Below are positions 1 through 9,121 of a DNA stretch of 64,000 nucleotides, piece after piece. This DNA is from Arsenicicoccus dermatophilus (GTDB lineage Bacteria > Actinomycetota > Actinomycetes > Actinomycetales > Dermatophilaceae), in contig NZ_JAKZHU010000004.1 of assembly GCF_022568795.1 (NCBI RefSeq), positions 1 through 64,000 of the forward strand, read 5' to 3'. The notes beneath the pieces were generated by a model. It was not told where the DNA came from, ran no database searches, and saw only the letters and a program-made list of their open reading frames with translations. Position numbers and translations under genes: made by a program. The stretch's first letter is position 1. Every line of letters starts with the position of its first letter.

Positions 1-287
1 CGGGCCACCGGCCGCTGCGCCATCAGGTCGGCGTCGGTGAAGCCGTTGCGCTCCTTGAGGTCCGCGCCCACGCAGAAGGCCTTGGGGTGGGTCGACGTCA
101 CCACGACCGCGCGCACCTCCCCGCGGAGCGCCAGGTCGGCGAGCGCCCGGGTGGCCGCGCCCAGGTCGCGGGCCATGGCCGTGGAGACGGCGTTCATCGC
201 CTCGGGCCGGTCGAGGGCGAGCTCGGCGACGTGGCCCTCCTGCCCGTGGCGGGCGATGGTGACGTTGTCGAAGGTCGGCGTGGTCAT
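1..287 (-). CDS. enoyl-CoA hydratase/isomerase family protein, N-terminal part (cut by window edge)
   Basis: The reverse strand reads MTTPTFDNVTIARHGQ and goes on with LALDRPEAMNAVS and KAFCVGADLKERN. These are crotonase-fold hallmarks: the substrate-pocket segment around DRPEAMNA and the oxyanion-hole segment FCVGADLKER. The family hydrates enoyl-CoA thioesters, usually in fatty-acid or amino-acid breakdown in the cytosol. An AGGAG ribosome site lies 8 bases before the ATG, which supports this start. Only about 95 N-terminal residues are in the window, so the exact substrate cannot be judged. Downstream, as the gene reads, lies outside the window; upstream is a decayed adenylate cyclase. Confidence 0.85.
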   Translation of the reverse strand, partial: MTTPTFDNVTIARHGQEGHVAELALDRPEAMNAVSTAMARDLGAATRALADLALRGEVRAVVVTSTHPKAFCVGADLKERNGFTDADLMAQRPVA

Positions 288-359
288 CGGCGAGGCTCCT
301 GTCGGGCGCGCCTGCCTGCGCGGGGCCGCGCGGGGCGGTCGGCGCGGTGGAGCGCGGTG

Positions 360-1400
360 CCGTCACCACCGAGCGTGACGACCTCGGCGAGCCGCAGCGC
401 GTCCAGGGTCGAGGCCGGCACCGCCCGCTGCAGCAGGGAGGGGTCACCACCCCGACGCCGCGCAGGGTGCGGGTGCGTTGCCGTGCGGTCCGCAGCTCGG
501 GCACGCGACGCTCTACCAGGCACGGCGACCTGGTCGCCGAGGACCTTGCCGCACGTCACCATCTCCGCGGTGAGCCGGGCGGCGCGGTTGACGGTGTCGC
601 CGAAGACCGCCGACCGGCAGACGAGCTTGCCGTGGGCGAGGCCGACGCGCACCGGCGGGAGCAGCTCGTCGTGGCGGATCTCGTCGACGAGGTCGACGGC
701 AGCCGGGCGCCGTCGACGGGGTCCTTGGTGACGAAGAGCACCTCGTCGCCGACGGTCTTGATGACCCGACCGGCACGCTCGAGCAGGTCGTCGGAGCACA
801 GGGCCTCGAAGCGTTCACCGACCTGGGCACCTTCGCTCGGACCGGACCTGCGCACGCTCTACGTCACCACCTCGGCGAACCTCCCCGCAGGCGATGACCC
901 CCAGGCGGGAAGCCTGTTCGCCGTCGTCGGCGACCATCCGGGCCGTGGCGGCGGCCAGGTGTCGCCGCCAGGCGTAGACGAGGAGCGGCTCGAGGGCGTC
1001 GGCGAGCTCCTGGCGACCTTCTCCGCCGCGGCGATCTGGCGGTGGCCTCGTCGGGCTCGGCCTGGTCGTGGGGTGGCCCTCGTCGGCCACGAGCTGCGCG
1101 CGGCGCAGCCTTCCACGAGTCGCTCGCCGCGCACGTCACCGAGATCGCCGTCCTCATCGCCCTGATGGGCGTCGGCACTGGCGATCGAGCCCCTGATGTG
1201 GCGGTCCTGGCGGACCTGGGGCAAGTCCCAGCGCGGCTGCTGCTGATCGATCTGCCCGCTGCGCACCAGGGTGGCGCTGCTGGCCGATGGCGTCGAGGTC
1301 GTAGCGCGAGAACACGGTGTCGTCCTGCGGGCCTGCGGGGAAGCCCAGGGCCTTCCTGGCCTCGGCGGTGCGCACCGAGACGCCGACGGTCAGGAGGGCG
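360..1400 (-). pseudogene. class III adenylate cyclase remnant, multiply frameshifted
   Basis: No single frame is open, but reverse-strand pieces line up in order as an actinobacterial adenylate cyclase. An N-terminal regulatory piece contains RKALGFPAGPQDDTVFSRYD (about 1300-1375). Next comes ELADALEPLLVYAWRRHL (about 985-1035). The catalytic-domain pieces are VIKTVGDEVLFVTKDP (about 718-765) and, in another frame, VRVGLAHGKL with GDTVNRAARL (about 570-670). The frame changes at least three times, so it is unlikely to give an active enzyme. Intact relatives make cAMP from ATP. Assembly error could explain part of the damage, but the neighbouring truncated genes favour real decay. Confidence 0.7.
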
Positions 1401-1529
1401 AACCCGACGGCGGTCGCGGTCCAGGGGCCCGCCGAGGAGGCCGGGCTCGGGACGCGCTCTCCAGGCGCGGGTACGCGATCGGGCCTGGGCCACCAAGGGG
1501 CCGGGGTCGGCCTGTGGCCTCACTGGCTG

Positions 1530-1689
1530 GCTGCCTCCTCCCGGCCACGCAGACGTTCGCCAGGTCGGCCAGCCAGATCGCCGGGGACGCGTCCGAGGGC
1601 ATCCGCCAGTCACCGCGCGGCGAGAGCGACCCGCCCGCGACGACCTTGGGGCCGTTGGGCAGCGCCGAGCGCTTGAACTGCTGGGTGAC
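1530..1689 (-). pseudogene. nadE: remnant of glutamine-dependent NAD+ synthetase C-terminus
   Basis: The reverse strand encodes about 53 residues including [31 protein letters not shown] and AIWLADL. I recognise this as the C-terminal tail of the long, glutaminase-fused NadE of actinobacteria. The rest of the gene, roughly 600 residues, is missing. At about 1689 the sequence passes directly into an antiporter fragment on the other strand, so both genes have lost their 5' parts at the same junction. This fits one deletion between two divergently transcribed genes. It is non-functional as it stands, and a working copy would have to exist elsewhere. Confidence 0.65.
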
Positions 1690-2373
1690 GAAGCCTTCGG
1701 CAAGCTGGTGTTCCGCGCCCACTGGGACAGCCTGCGCCTCGCGGACGTGGGCGAGCCGCTCCTCGGCATCGCGCTGATCTGCACGACGTACGGGCTGACC
1801 GAGCTCGCCCACGGCTACGGCTTCCTCGCGGTCTTCGTGTGCGCGCTGGCGCTGCGGGCGGCGGAGCGCGGCCACGAGTACCACGGACGCCTGCACCTGG
1901 CCATCGAGCACCTGGAGGCCATCCTCACCCTGCTCATCCTGATGCTGCTCGGGGTCTCCCTCAGCTCCGGGCAGCTCGCCGGCCTCACCTGGCCGGGCGT
2001 GATCGTCGCCGCCGCGCTGGTCTTCGTGGTCCGCCCGCTCGCCGGCTGGCTCTCCCTGTGGCGCACCAGCACCCTGGACTCACGCGAACGCTGGACGACC
2101 GCAGTCTTCGGCGTCCGCGGGATCGGCACGATCTACTACCTCGGGTTCGCGACCAGCGAGCACACCTGGGACGACGAGCGGACGCTGTGGGCGACCGCGA
2201 CCTTCGCGATCCTGCTGTCGGTCGTGGTGCACGGTATGGCGGCGACCCCGGTCATGCATCACCTGGAGGAGCGGCGCGAGCGGATGCGGGCCCGGTGGGA
2301 GGCGCGTTCCGGTCGCCGCAAGGAGCGGGGCGGGCAGCGTCGGGCGCAGGCGCAGCAGCGCGCCGAGCGCTGA
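1690..2373 (+). pseudogene. 5'-truncated Na+/H+ antiporter (CPA1/NhaP-like), C-terminal half
   Basis: The frame is open from the deletion junction to a TGA at 2373 and encodes the last 225 or so residues of a cation:proton antiporter. Hydrophobic helices are seen in [38 protein letters not shown] and [17 protein letters not shown]. The family segment VFGVRGIGTIYYLGF follows, then a charged, Arg-rich tail. The N-terminal helices are absent, and the open frame upstream is only a shadow of the nadE and cyclase remnants. No start codon with a ribosome site fits. Intact proteins exchange Na+ or K+ for H+ at the membrane. Confidence 0.7.
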
Positions 2374-2466
2374 CCCCGCCCGCGCCTCGCCCGCCCGCGC
2401 CCCGGTCACCCGCTCGTCGGGCGCTCGCCGCCCGGTCACCTGCTCGCCCCCACTCCCGTGCGTTCT

Positions 2467-2537
2467 CGGGCCAGGCTGGCCCCGTTGAGTACGTTTTGAC
2501 GCCTCTTTGATCGTGCCACGGGGCCAGCCTGGCCCCG
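2467..2537. repeat. 71-bp intergenic dyad element, copy 1
   Basis: Two arms, GGGCCAGGCTGGCCCC and its exact complement, enclose a 36-base centre that ends in CTTTGATCGTGCCAC. Each arm is itself a near-palindrome. A second copy with the same layout and a related centre lies at 37243-37311. It sits downstream of the antiporter remnant. It may be a terminator or a REP-like mobile repeat. Confidence 0.7.
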
Positions 2538-2569
2538 TGGGGGCGGGCGTCGGCCGTGGCACCGGTGCC

Positions 2570-3534
2570 GGGGCGGGCTCGGCCCCAGGCCTCGTGGCCC
2601 CAGTCGGTCATGGCGCGCCCGGACGCCCGCCTGGCAGCGCGATAGCGCGGAAGGGAGGTGACCAGCGTGGCCGGCGACCGGTCGAGCAGGACGCGTGCCT
2701 GCGGGTAGCCGGTGACGCGGTGGTAGTCGTTACAGGCCCCAGATCGAGCAGACGAAGCCGTTGACGACGTGGGCGACCTTGTCGGCCGCGGGCGAGGGGT
2801 ACTCCTCGAAGAAGGTCTCGGCCCTCCCGTCCGCCGCGCGCTCGTGCGCCACGAACCAGTGCTCGCGAAGGCCGCCGGGGTGATCTGCCGGTGGTGGCGA
2901 TAGCTGCGAAAGGTGCTGTCCAGCAAGGCCCGCCACTGCTGCCCGCCCGTGGTCTCCCACAGGGTGGCCAGCACCGACAGGGTCATCCGGGTCATCCCGG
3001 AGACCCGGCCGCGGAGGTCGAGCCCGAGCTCACCGCCCTCGTGGTCGCCGCGGTGCACCCACCAGGTGGCGCCCGTCGCGTGGTCGGCCTGGGTCAGTGC
3101 GGCGGCGTGGTCCAGGGTCCGCAGGATCCGGTCGAGCCGCCGGGGGTCGCGGTCGAGGCGGTAGGACCAGAGCTGCGGCAGGAGATACCAGGTGGTGGTC
3201 GTCAGCCGGTGATCCGGCAGCGCACGGTCCCGCCCTGGAGCACGAGTCCGTCGACCGAGCCGACGGGCGCGAGATCGAGGTCGAGCGGACAGGGACGGGT
3301 GTATGTCGTGAAGAACGGCGACCACGGGCCCAGGTCGTACCCATGCCTCGTGGTCCGCCACACGGTCGCCGGAGGGTTCCAGGCCAGCCGACCCGGACCC
3401 GCCAGGTCGCCGGACGGATGCTCGCGGCCGATGTCCGTCGGCAGTGGCAGGCCGAGGCCGGCGCTGAGCACGCTGCGCCGCGTGGGCGTCGACGACGCCG
3501 TCCCTGCGGTCGTGCATCCTCCCGGCAACGCCAT
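2570..3534 (-). pseudogene. D-glucuronyl C5-epimerase-like protein, frameshifted
   Basis: Reverse-strand pieces in three frames join into one protein. It starts MALPGGCTTAGTASS with an Arg-Arg motif (TRRSVLSAGLGLPL) that could be an export signal. It continues with RHGYDLGPWSPFFTTYTRP, then TTTTWYLLPQLWSYRLDRDP, then ETFFEEYPSPAADKV with VVNGFVCSIWGL, and ends with TGYPQARVLLDRS. The FEEYP and NGF segments resemble the C-terminal helical domain of glucuronyl C5-epimerases. Frames change near 3205, 2880 and 2737; the last needs about two missing bases, so it is not a simple one-base miscall. The family assignment is from recalled motifs and is moderate. Confidence 0.5.
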
Positions 3535-3602
3535 CTGCCGAGAGACTACGTTCAGTGATCACTGCAGGTGAAGACGTGGTAGCTCGTGATCTCAGGGCGC
3601 TC

Positions 3603-3639
3603 GCCGCGCCTCGCCCCGCACCACGGGGAGAGGCGCGGC
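3603..3639. terminator. hairpin after ndh
   Basis: GCCGCGCCTC pairs with GAGGCGCGGC, with a further CCCCG/CGGGG stem inside. It lies about 70 bases past the ndh stop codon (ndh reads leftwards) and is a likely rho-independent-type terminator without a clear U-tract. Confidence 0.5.
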
Positions 3640-3706
3640 ACTCACCGTGCGGCGCGCACCGGCGCGCACCGGTCCGAGCACGGGTGCCGGCCCGGCGCGC
3701 GACCGG

Positions 3707-5089
3707 TCAGCAGCGGGGCGTCCCGGAGTCCTTCCGTGGCTCCTGCTCTCGCGCCACCCCGCCGATCGTCGGCCGGAAGTCGCTCCCGAGCTGGGTGACC
3801 GCGAGCCGCCCCACGAGCTGCTGCCGGGTGGTGGTGCGCTCGGCCCGCCCGGTGGACAGGAAGGCGATCGCCCAGTGCAGCAGCGTCGTCACCCGGTGCT
3901 TGAAGCCGACGATGTTGATCAGGTGGACGACGAGCCACGCCAGCCACGCGGGCAGCCCGGTCAGCTTGAGCGGCCCGATGCTCGCGATGGCCCCGAACTT
4001 GCTGATCACGGCCATGGACCCGCGGTCCTGGTAGCGGAACGGCGACCGGTCCCGCTCCCCGCGGACCTCTGAGGCGATGACCTGCGCCGCGTGCCGTCCG
4101 CCCTGGATCGCCACCTGGGCCACCCCCGGGAGCTCGTCCAGCGCCATCATGTCGCCCACCACGAAGATCTCGGGGTGGTCGGGCAGCGTCAGGTCCGGGG
4201 CGACGTGCACCCGCCCCGCGCGGTCGACCTCCGCCCCGGTCTGCTCGCCCAGCTGGCGCCCGAGCGGGCTGGCCTGCACGCCGGCCGCCCATACCTTGCA
4301 CCCGGCCTCGATCCGCTGCGTCGACCCGTCCCGGTGCCTGACCGTCACCGAGTCCTCGTCGACGTCGGTGACGAGCGCGTCGAGGACGACGTCCACGCCG
4401 ATCCGCTCCAGCTCGCGCCGGGCCTTGCCGGACAGGCGCTCGCCGAAGGACCCGAGCACCGCCGACGCCCCGTCGAGCAGGATGACCCGGGCCTGCGCCG
4501 GGTCGATCCGCCGGAAGTCGTCCTTGAGCGTGTGGACGGCGAGATCCCTGATCTGACCGGCCATCTCGACGCCGGTGGGACCGGCCCCGATGACCACGAA
4601 GGTCTGCAGGCGCTCGCGCTCGGCCGGGTCGTCGGTGAGCTCGGCGACCTCGAAGGAGCCGAAGATCCGGGCGCGCAGCTCCAGGGCGTCGTCGATGGTC
4701 TTCATCCCCGGGGCGTAGGTCGCGAAGTGGTCGTTGCCGAAGTACGACTGGCCGGCGCCTGCGGCGACGAGGAGGTAGTCGTAGCGGTGGGTCGTGGTGT
4801 GTCCCAACGCCTCCGCGGTGACGGTGCGGGCGGCCACGTCGATCGCGGTGACCTCGCTCATCAGGACGGTCACGTTGTCCTGGCCGCGCAGCACCTCGCG
4901 GGTGCTGGGGGCGATCTCGCCGGGGCTGAGGATGCCGGTCGCGACCTGGTAGAGCAGCGGCTGGAAGAGGTGGTAGACGGTCTTGCCGATGAGGGTGACG
5001 TCGACGTCGACATCCTCGAGAGCCTGGGCCGCGAAGAGCCCTCCGAAGCCGGACCCGATGATCACCACGTGCGGACGAGTGTGAGCCAT
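3707..5089 (-). CDS. ndh: type II NADH dehydrogenase (NDH-2)
   Basis: The 460-residue protein is a two-dinucleotide-fold flavoprotein that passes electrons from NADH to menaquinone without pumping protons. The FAD-binding motif VVIIGSGFGGLFAAQ is at residues 8-22. The NADH-binding motif VVIGAGPTGVEMAGQI is near residue 165. FVVGDMMALDELPGVAQVA is the second FAD contact segment. C-terminal hydrophobic stretches (LAWLVVHLINIVGF and LLHWAIAFLSTG) fit the membrane anchor. Length and domain order are normal for actinobacterial Ndh. It is monocistronic by spacing: argS lies upstream, separated by a strong hairpin, and decayed genes lie downstream. Confidence 0.93.
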   Translation of the reverse strand: MAHTRPHVVIIGSGFGGLFAAQALEDVDVDVTLIGKTVYHLFQPLLYQVATGILSPGEIAPSTREVLRGQDNVTVLMSEVTAIDVAARTVTAEALGHTTTHRYDYLLVAAGAGQSYFGNDHFATYAPGMKTIDDALELRARIFGSFEVAELTDDPAERERLQTFVVIGAGPTGVEMAGQIRDLAVHTLKDDFRRIDPAQARVILLDGASAVLGSFGERLSGKARRELERIGVDVVLDALVTDVDEDSVTVRHRDGSTQRIEAGCKVWAAGVQASPLGRQLGEQTGAEVDRAGRVHVAPDLTLPDHPEIFVVGDMMALDELPGVAQVAIQGGRHAAQVIASEVRGERDRSPFRYQDRGSMAVISKFGAIASIGPLKLTGLPAWLAWLVVHLINIVGFKHRVTTLLHWAIAFLSTGRAERTTTRQQLVGRLAVTQLGSDFRPTIGGVAREQEPRKDSGTPRC

Positions 5090-5160
5090 GCCACTGAGGC
5101 TACGCTTACCTCGGCGGGCTTGTGCGAGTTGTCACAAGCCCTGTCCGAGGCCGGCAGCAG

Positions 5161-5198
5161 CGCGGCGGGCGACCCCGCGAGAGGGGTCGCCCGCCGCG
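5161..5198. terminator. argS terminator hairpin
   Basis: A perfect 16-bp stem, CGCGGCGGGCGACCCC with its complement, encloses a 6-base loop (GCGAGA). It starts 14 bases after the argS stop codon as that gene reads. Confidence 0.75.
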
Positions 5199-5212
5199 GA
5201 TCGACATACGCC

Positions 5213-6946
5213 TCACATGCGCTCGGGCGTCTCCACCCCGAGCAGGTCCAGGCCCTGCACGAGGGTGCGTAGCGTCAGTGCGCACAGGGTGAGCCGCGAC
5301 TGCTTCGTCTCCTCCTGGTCGGCCTTGAGCACCGGGCACTGCTCGTAGAACGACGAGAAGGTCTGGGCCAGCTCGAACAGGTAGGTGCACAGCCGGTGCG
5401 GCTCGTAGACCGCGCCCACCTGGGCCACGACCCCGCCGAAGTCGAGCAGCTTGAGCGCGAGCTCGCGCTCGGCGGGCTCGGTGAGCCGGATCGGCGCGTC
5501 CTGCTCGGCGGGGTCGGTCATCAGCGTGCGGAAGATCGACCGGATCCGGGCGGTGGCGTACTGCAGGTAGGGGCCGGTGTTGCCGGTGAGGGCGAGCATC
5601 CGGTCCAGGTCGAAGACGTAGTCCGAGTCGTGCGCCACGGACAGGTCGGCATACTTCACACCACCGATCCCGACCTGGCGGGCGATCCGGGCCCGCTCGT
5701 CCTCGGGCAGCTCGGGCCGGGCCTGGTCGATGTAGGCCCGCGCGTGCTGCACCGCCTCGTCCAGCAGGTACATCAGCCGCAGCGGGGCGCCCGACCGGGT
5801 CTTGAGGATCTTGCGGTCCTCGCCGAGCACCGAGCCGATCTTGACGTGCTCGACCTCGACCTGCTCCGGCAGGTAGCCCGCCCGCCGCGCGGTCTCGTAG
5901 ACCATCTGCAGGTGCAGCGACTGGGTGACCCCGATGACGTAGAGGATGCGGTCGGCGTGCAGGTCCTCGACCCGGTGCTTGACGGTCGCGACGTCGGTGG
6001 TGCCGTAGCCGTAGCCACCGTCGGACTTGCGGATGAACAGCGGCACCGGCTTGTCCTCGCGACCGGTGAAGCCGGGCAGGAAGACCACCAGCGCACCGTC
6101 GTCCTCGGTCGCGATCCCCTTGGCCTGCAGGTCTGCGCAGATTCCTGGCAGGGCGTCGTTGTAGGCCGACTCCCCGGCCAGGTCGGCGTCGGTCAGCGTC
6201 ACGCCGAGGGTGGAGTAGACGCGGTTGAAGTAGCTCTTGGACAGGTCGTAGAGCTTGCCCCACAGTCGCAGCGTCTCCGGGTCGCCGGCCTGCAGCCTGA
6301 CCACGCGGGCCCGGGCGCGGACCGCGAAGTCCTCGTTGTCGTCGAACTTCACGCGCGCGGCCTGGTAGAACGCGTTGGGGTCGGTCTCGACCACGTGGGC
6401 CTCGGGGGAGTCCTCGCCGACCTCGAGCAGGTGCTCGACGAGCATCCCGAAGGGCGTGCCCCAGTCGCCGACGTGGTTCTGCCGGATCACCTGGTGGCCG
6501 AGGTGCTCCAGGGTGCGGGCGAGGGAGTCGCCGATGATCGTCGTGCGCAGGTGCCCGACGTGCATCTCCTTGGCGACGTTGGGCGCGGAGTAGTCGATCG
6601 GGATGATCTCCCGCTCCTGGGTGGCCACCCCGAGCCGCGGGTCGGCCTGCGCGGCCTGGGCCTGCTCGGCGATCCAGGAGTCGGCGAAGGTGATGTTGAC
6701 GAAGCCGGGTCCGGCGACCTCGGCCGAGGCGACCGGTCCGTCGGTGGCGAGGTGGTCGACGATCGCCTGGGCGACATCGCGGGGCTTCTGGCCGAGCCGC
6801 TTGGCCAGGGCCATGGCGGCGTTGACCTGGACGTCGGCGAACTGGCTGGGTCGCAGCACCGGATCGGCCCCACGGACGTCCTCGCCGAAGGCGGCGACGA
6901 GGGCGGACTGGACAGCCGGGGTGAGGGCTTCGATCGGGGCAACCAT
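5213..6946 (-). CDS. argS: arginyl-tRNA synthetase
   Basis: This class I synthetase charges tRNA-Arg with arginine. The N-terminal tRNA D-arm domain comes first. The signature follows as APNVAKEMHVGHLRTTIIG, where HVGH is the HIGH motif. The KMSKS-equivalent is in KILKTRSGAPLRL, the usual divergent form in ArgS. The all-helical anticodon-binding DALR domain ends with LGVETPERM. I chose the ATG at 6946; a GTG lies two codons earlier at 6952. At 577 residues it has normal length for the family. It is an essential housekeeping gene and a useful anchor for synteny. Confidence 0.95.
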   Translation of the reverse strand: MVAPIEALTPAVQSALVAAFGEDVRGADPVLRPSQFADVQVNAAMALAKRLGQKPRDVAQAIVDHLATDGPVASAEVAGPGFVNITFADSWIAEQAQAAQADPRLGVATQEREIIPIDYSAPNVAKEMHVGHLRTTIIGDSLARTLEHLGHQVIRQNHVGDWGTPFGMLVEHLLEVGEDSPEAHVVETDPNAFYQAARVKFDDNEDFAVRARARVVRLQAGDPETLRLWGKLYDLSKSYFNRVYSTLGVTLTDADLAGESAYNDALPGICADLQAKGIATEDDGALVVFLPGFTGREDKPVPLFIRKSDGGYGYGTTDVATVKHRVEDLHADRILYVIGVTQSLHLQMVYETARRAGYLPEQVEVEHVKIGSVLGEDRKILKTRSGAPLRLMYLLDEAVQHARAYIDQARPELPEDERARIARQVGIGGVKYADLSVAHDSDYVFDLDRMLALTGNTGPYLQYATARIRSIFRTLMTDPAEQDAPIRLTEPAERELALKLLDFGGVVAQVGAVYEPHRLCTYLFELAQTFSSFYEQCPVLKADQEETKQSRLTLCALTLRTLVQGLDLLGVETPERM

Positions 6947-7044
6947 AACCACAGGTTAGTGCTCACCATGCCCTGGGCACGAACACGTTCCACGTCCGCG
7001 GATCCTCGTCGCGGCCAGCGGTGCTGCAGGCGCCGACCGCTCGC

Positions 7045-7078
7045 TTAGGCCCCCCTAACTTAGGGTGTGCTAACTTCG
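7045..7078. promoter_or_regulatory. two overlapping IdeR/DtxR-like iron boxes
   Basis: TTAGGCCCCCCTAACTTAG (7045) and TTAGGGTGTGCTAACTT (7060) each fit the TTAGG...CTAA core of the 19-bp actinobacterial iron box at about 13 of 19 positions. They overlap by four bases and end just before the GTG of the siderophore-interacting protein. By analogy, iron-loaded IdeR/DtxR would repress from here. Confidence 0.65.
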
Positions 7079-7083
7079 CCCCC

Positions 7084-7977
7084 GTGATCGCCCCCTACCG
7101 CCTGCACGACGTCGAGGTGAGCGCTGTCCGAGAGGTCTCGCCGCACCTGCGACGCGTGACCGTCACCGGAGCCCTGCTCGACCGGGTCGCGCCGCGCACC
7201 CTGGACCGCCGGATCAAGCTGGTCCTGCCCCGCCGAGCAGGTGACGACCTGAGGGACCTGCCCCGCGGCTGCGACTGGTGGGCGGGGTGGCGGGCCATGA
7301 CCGACCCGCCGCCCGTGCGGACCTACACCGTCCGTCAGGTGCGTCCGCAGCGACGCGAGGTCGACGTCGAGATGGTGCTGCACGACGGGGCCGGCCCGGC
7401 CGGGTCCTGGGCCGCCACCGCCGCGCCGGGGGACCGTCTGGCCGTCGCCCTGCCTCAGGCGCACCACCCGGACGCCCACGACGTCGGGATCGCCTGGCGC
7501 CCCGGCACGGCCACCGAGATCCTCCTCGCGGGCGACGAGACGGCGCTGCCCGCGATCGCCAATATCGTGGCGGAGCTCCCGGAGAGCACGACGGGCCAGG
7601 TGTATGTCGAGGTGCCCACCTCGGCGGACCGTCCGGGGCTGCGTGCCCCGGCGGGGGTGACCGTGCACGAGGTCGCCCGCGACGGTCGTCCCCACGGCAC
7701 CGCCCTGCTGACGGCCGTCCGGGACACCGGGCAGCCCGCGCCCCCGCCGCAGCCGGGTCCCCGCCGCCGCAGCAGGCTCGACCCGCCGGTCCCGCCCGGG
7801 CCCGACGAGCTGCTGTGGGAGGAGCCGGAGCCGGGCCCCGGCAGCCACTACGCGTGGCTGGCGGGGGAGAGCTCGGTCGTCCGGGAGCTACGGACCCACC
7901 TGCTGGGCGAGCGCGGGTGGCCCCGGCAGCGGGTGGCCTTCATGGGCTACTGGCGTCGCGGTCGCGTCCATCCGTGA
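7084..7977 (+). CDS. siderophore-interacting protein (ferric-siderophore reductase)
   Basis: This 297-residue protein is of the ViuB/SIP family, FAD enzymes that reduce Fe(III) in imported siderophores to release iron. Visible family features are the N-terminal FAD-domain segment VREVSPHLRRVTVTG, the PPPVRTYTVRQ flavin-binding motif, EILLAGDETALPAIANIV at the NAD(P)H site, and the C-terminal HYAWLAGESSVVRELR with FMGYWRRGR. I prefer the GTG at 7084, which directly follows the iron boxes, over a frame extension that would run through them. It probably opens the iron locus that continues with the binding protein and permeases. Confidence 0.9.
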   Translation: MIAPYRLHDVEVSAVREVSPHLRRVTVTGALLDRVAPRTLDRRIKLVLPRRAGDDLRDLPRGCDWWAGWRAMTDPPPVRTYTVRQVRPQRREVDVEMVLHDGAGPAGSWAATAAPGDRLAVALPQAHHPDAHDVGIAWRPGTATEILLAGDETALPAIANIVAELPESTTGQVYVEVPTSADRPGLRAPAGVTVHEVARDGRPHGTALLTAVRDTGQPAPPPQPGPRRRSRLDPPVPPGPDELLWEEPEPGPGSHYAWLAGESSVVRELRTHLLGERGWPRQRVAFMGYWRRGRVHP

Positions 7978-8061
7978 GCGGTCCCGCCCACCCGCATCCG
8001 TGAGCACATCCCTGCGTCTTCTCGACCCATCATGTCCACCCCATCCCGCTCAGAAGGAACC

Positions 8062-9120
8062 ATGAACCCTCTCTCCACCCCCCTGCCGCGCCGGGCGCTG
8101 CTCGGCGCGGCCGTCGTGGCCCTCGCCTCCGCCTGCTCGTCGGGCCCGGGCCCGACGAGCACCTCCTCCGGCGCGGCCGGTGCCGCTCGCACCGCCACCG
8201 GCTCCTCCGGCGCCTTCCCCGTGCAGGTCAAGCACGCCCTGGGCACCACCACCATCCCGGCCGCGCCCCGGCGCGTCGTCACCCTCGGCCAGGGCGCCGC
8301 AGAGACCGCCATCGCGCTCGGCACCGTCCCCGTGGGCACCGAGACCTTCGCCTGGGGCGCCGACAAGGACGGGCACCTGCCGTGGGTGCGGGAGGCGGTG
8401 ACCAAGGCAGGGCAGCCCCTGCCCACGACCTTCCCCGGGGGCGAGCAGGTGGCGGTCGAGAAGATCGCCGAGCTCAAGCCGGACCTGATCCTGGCTCCCT
8501 GGTCCGGGGTGACCAAGGAGCAGTACGCCGAGCTGTCCGAGATCGCTCCGACCGTGGCCTACGACAAGGCTCCCTGGGCCACGACCTGGGACGGCGAGAT
8601 CCGGGTGGTCGCCAAGGCCCTCGGCAAGCCCGCGGAGGGCGAGCAGCAGATCCGCGCCATCGAGGCGCGGTTCGCCGAGGCGGTCGCCGCCCACCCGCAG
8701 TTCCGCGGCAAGACCTTCTCCTACGTCTACACGACCGGCCCCGGCACGCTCGGGGTCTACCTCCCCACCGAGCAGCGGGTCGCCATGATCGCCAAGCTCG
8801 GTCTGACCCCCGACCCGGCGATCGCGTCGTTCGCGCCCGCGGACGGCAGCGACCACGCCCTCATCGGCCTGGAGAACGCCGACCGGCTCAAGGGCTCCGA
8901 CCTGATCTTCACGTGGTACCTCGACGAGGCCTCCAAGAAGCAGGTCCTGGCCCAGCCCCTGTATGCCGGCATACCGGCCGTGCGTCGCGACACCGTCGTC
9001 ACCTCCGGGGACCGACAGCTGGTGACCGCCATGTCGATGATCAACCCGCTGACCGTCCCGTGGGCCCTGCCGCGGCTCACCCCGCTGATCGACGCGCAGG
9101 TCGCCCGGCTCGGCGCCTGA
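8062..9120 (+). CDS. iron-siderophore ABC transporter substrate-binding lipoprotein
   Basis: The 352-residue protein starts MNPLSTPLPRRALLG; the signal ends in a lipobox (LASAC), so it should be a lipoprotein facing outward. The mature part has class III periplasmic-binding-protein features: VVTLGQGAAETAIALGTVPVG, then VEKIAELKPDLILAPW, then LTPDPAIASFAP. An AAGGA site lies just before the ATG at 8062. An earlier in-frame start at 8032 would add ten residues before the signal and is less likely. It is followed after one base by the permease gene. Its role is capture of a ferric siderophore; the exact ligand is unknown. Confidence 0.9.
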   Translation: MNPLSTPLPRRALLGAAVVALASACSSGPGPTSTSSGAAGAARTATGSSGAFPVQVKHALGTTTIPAAPRRVVTLGQGAAETAIALGTVPVGTETFAWGADKDGHLPWVREAVTKAGQPLPTTFPGGEQVAVEKIAELKPDLILAPWSGVTKEQYAELSEIAPTVAYDKAPWATTWDGEIRVVAKALGKPAEGEQQIRAIEARFAEAVAAHPQFRGKTFSYVYTTGPGTLGVYLPTEQRVAMIAKLGLTPDPAIASFAPADGSDHALIGLENADRLKGSDLIFTWYLDEASKKQVLAQPLYAGIPAVRRDTVVTSGDRQLVTAMSMINPLTVPWALPRLTPLIDAQVARLGA

Positions 9121-9121
9121 C

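Noticed and set aside
1042-2373. A full 443-residue antiporter gene beginning at 1042
   Set aside because: Residues before about 1690 are antisense to nadE and cyclase remnants and do not form antiporter helices; only the last 225 or so residues match the family.
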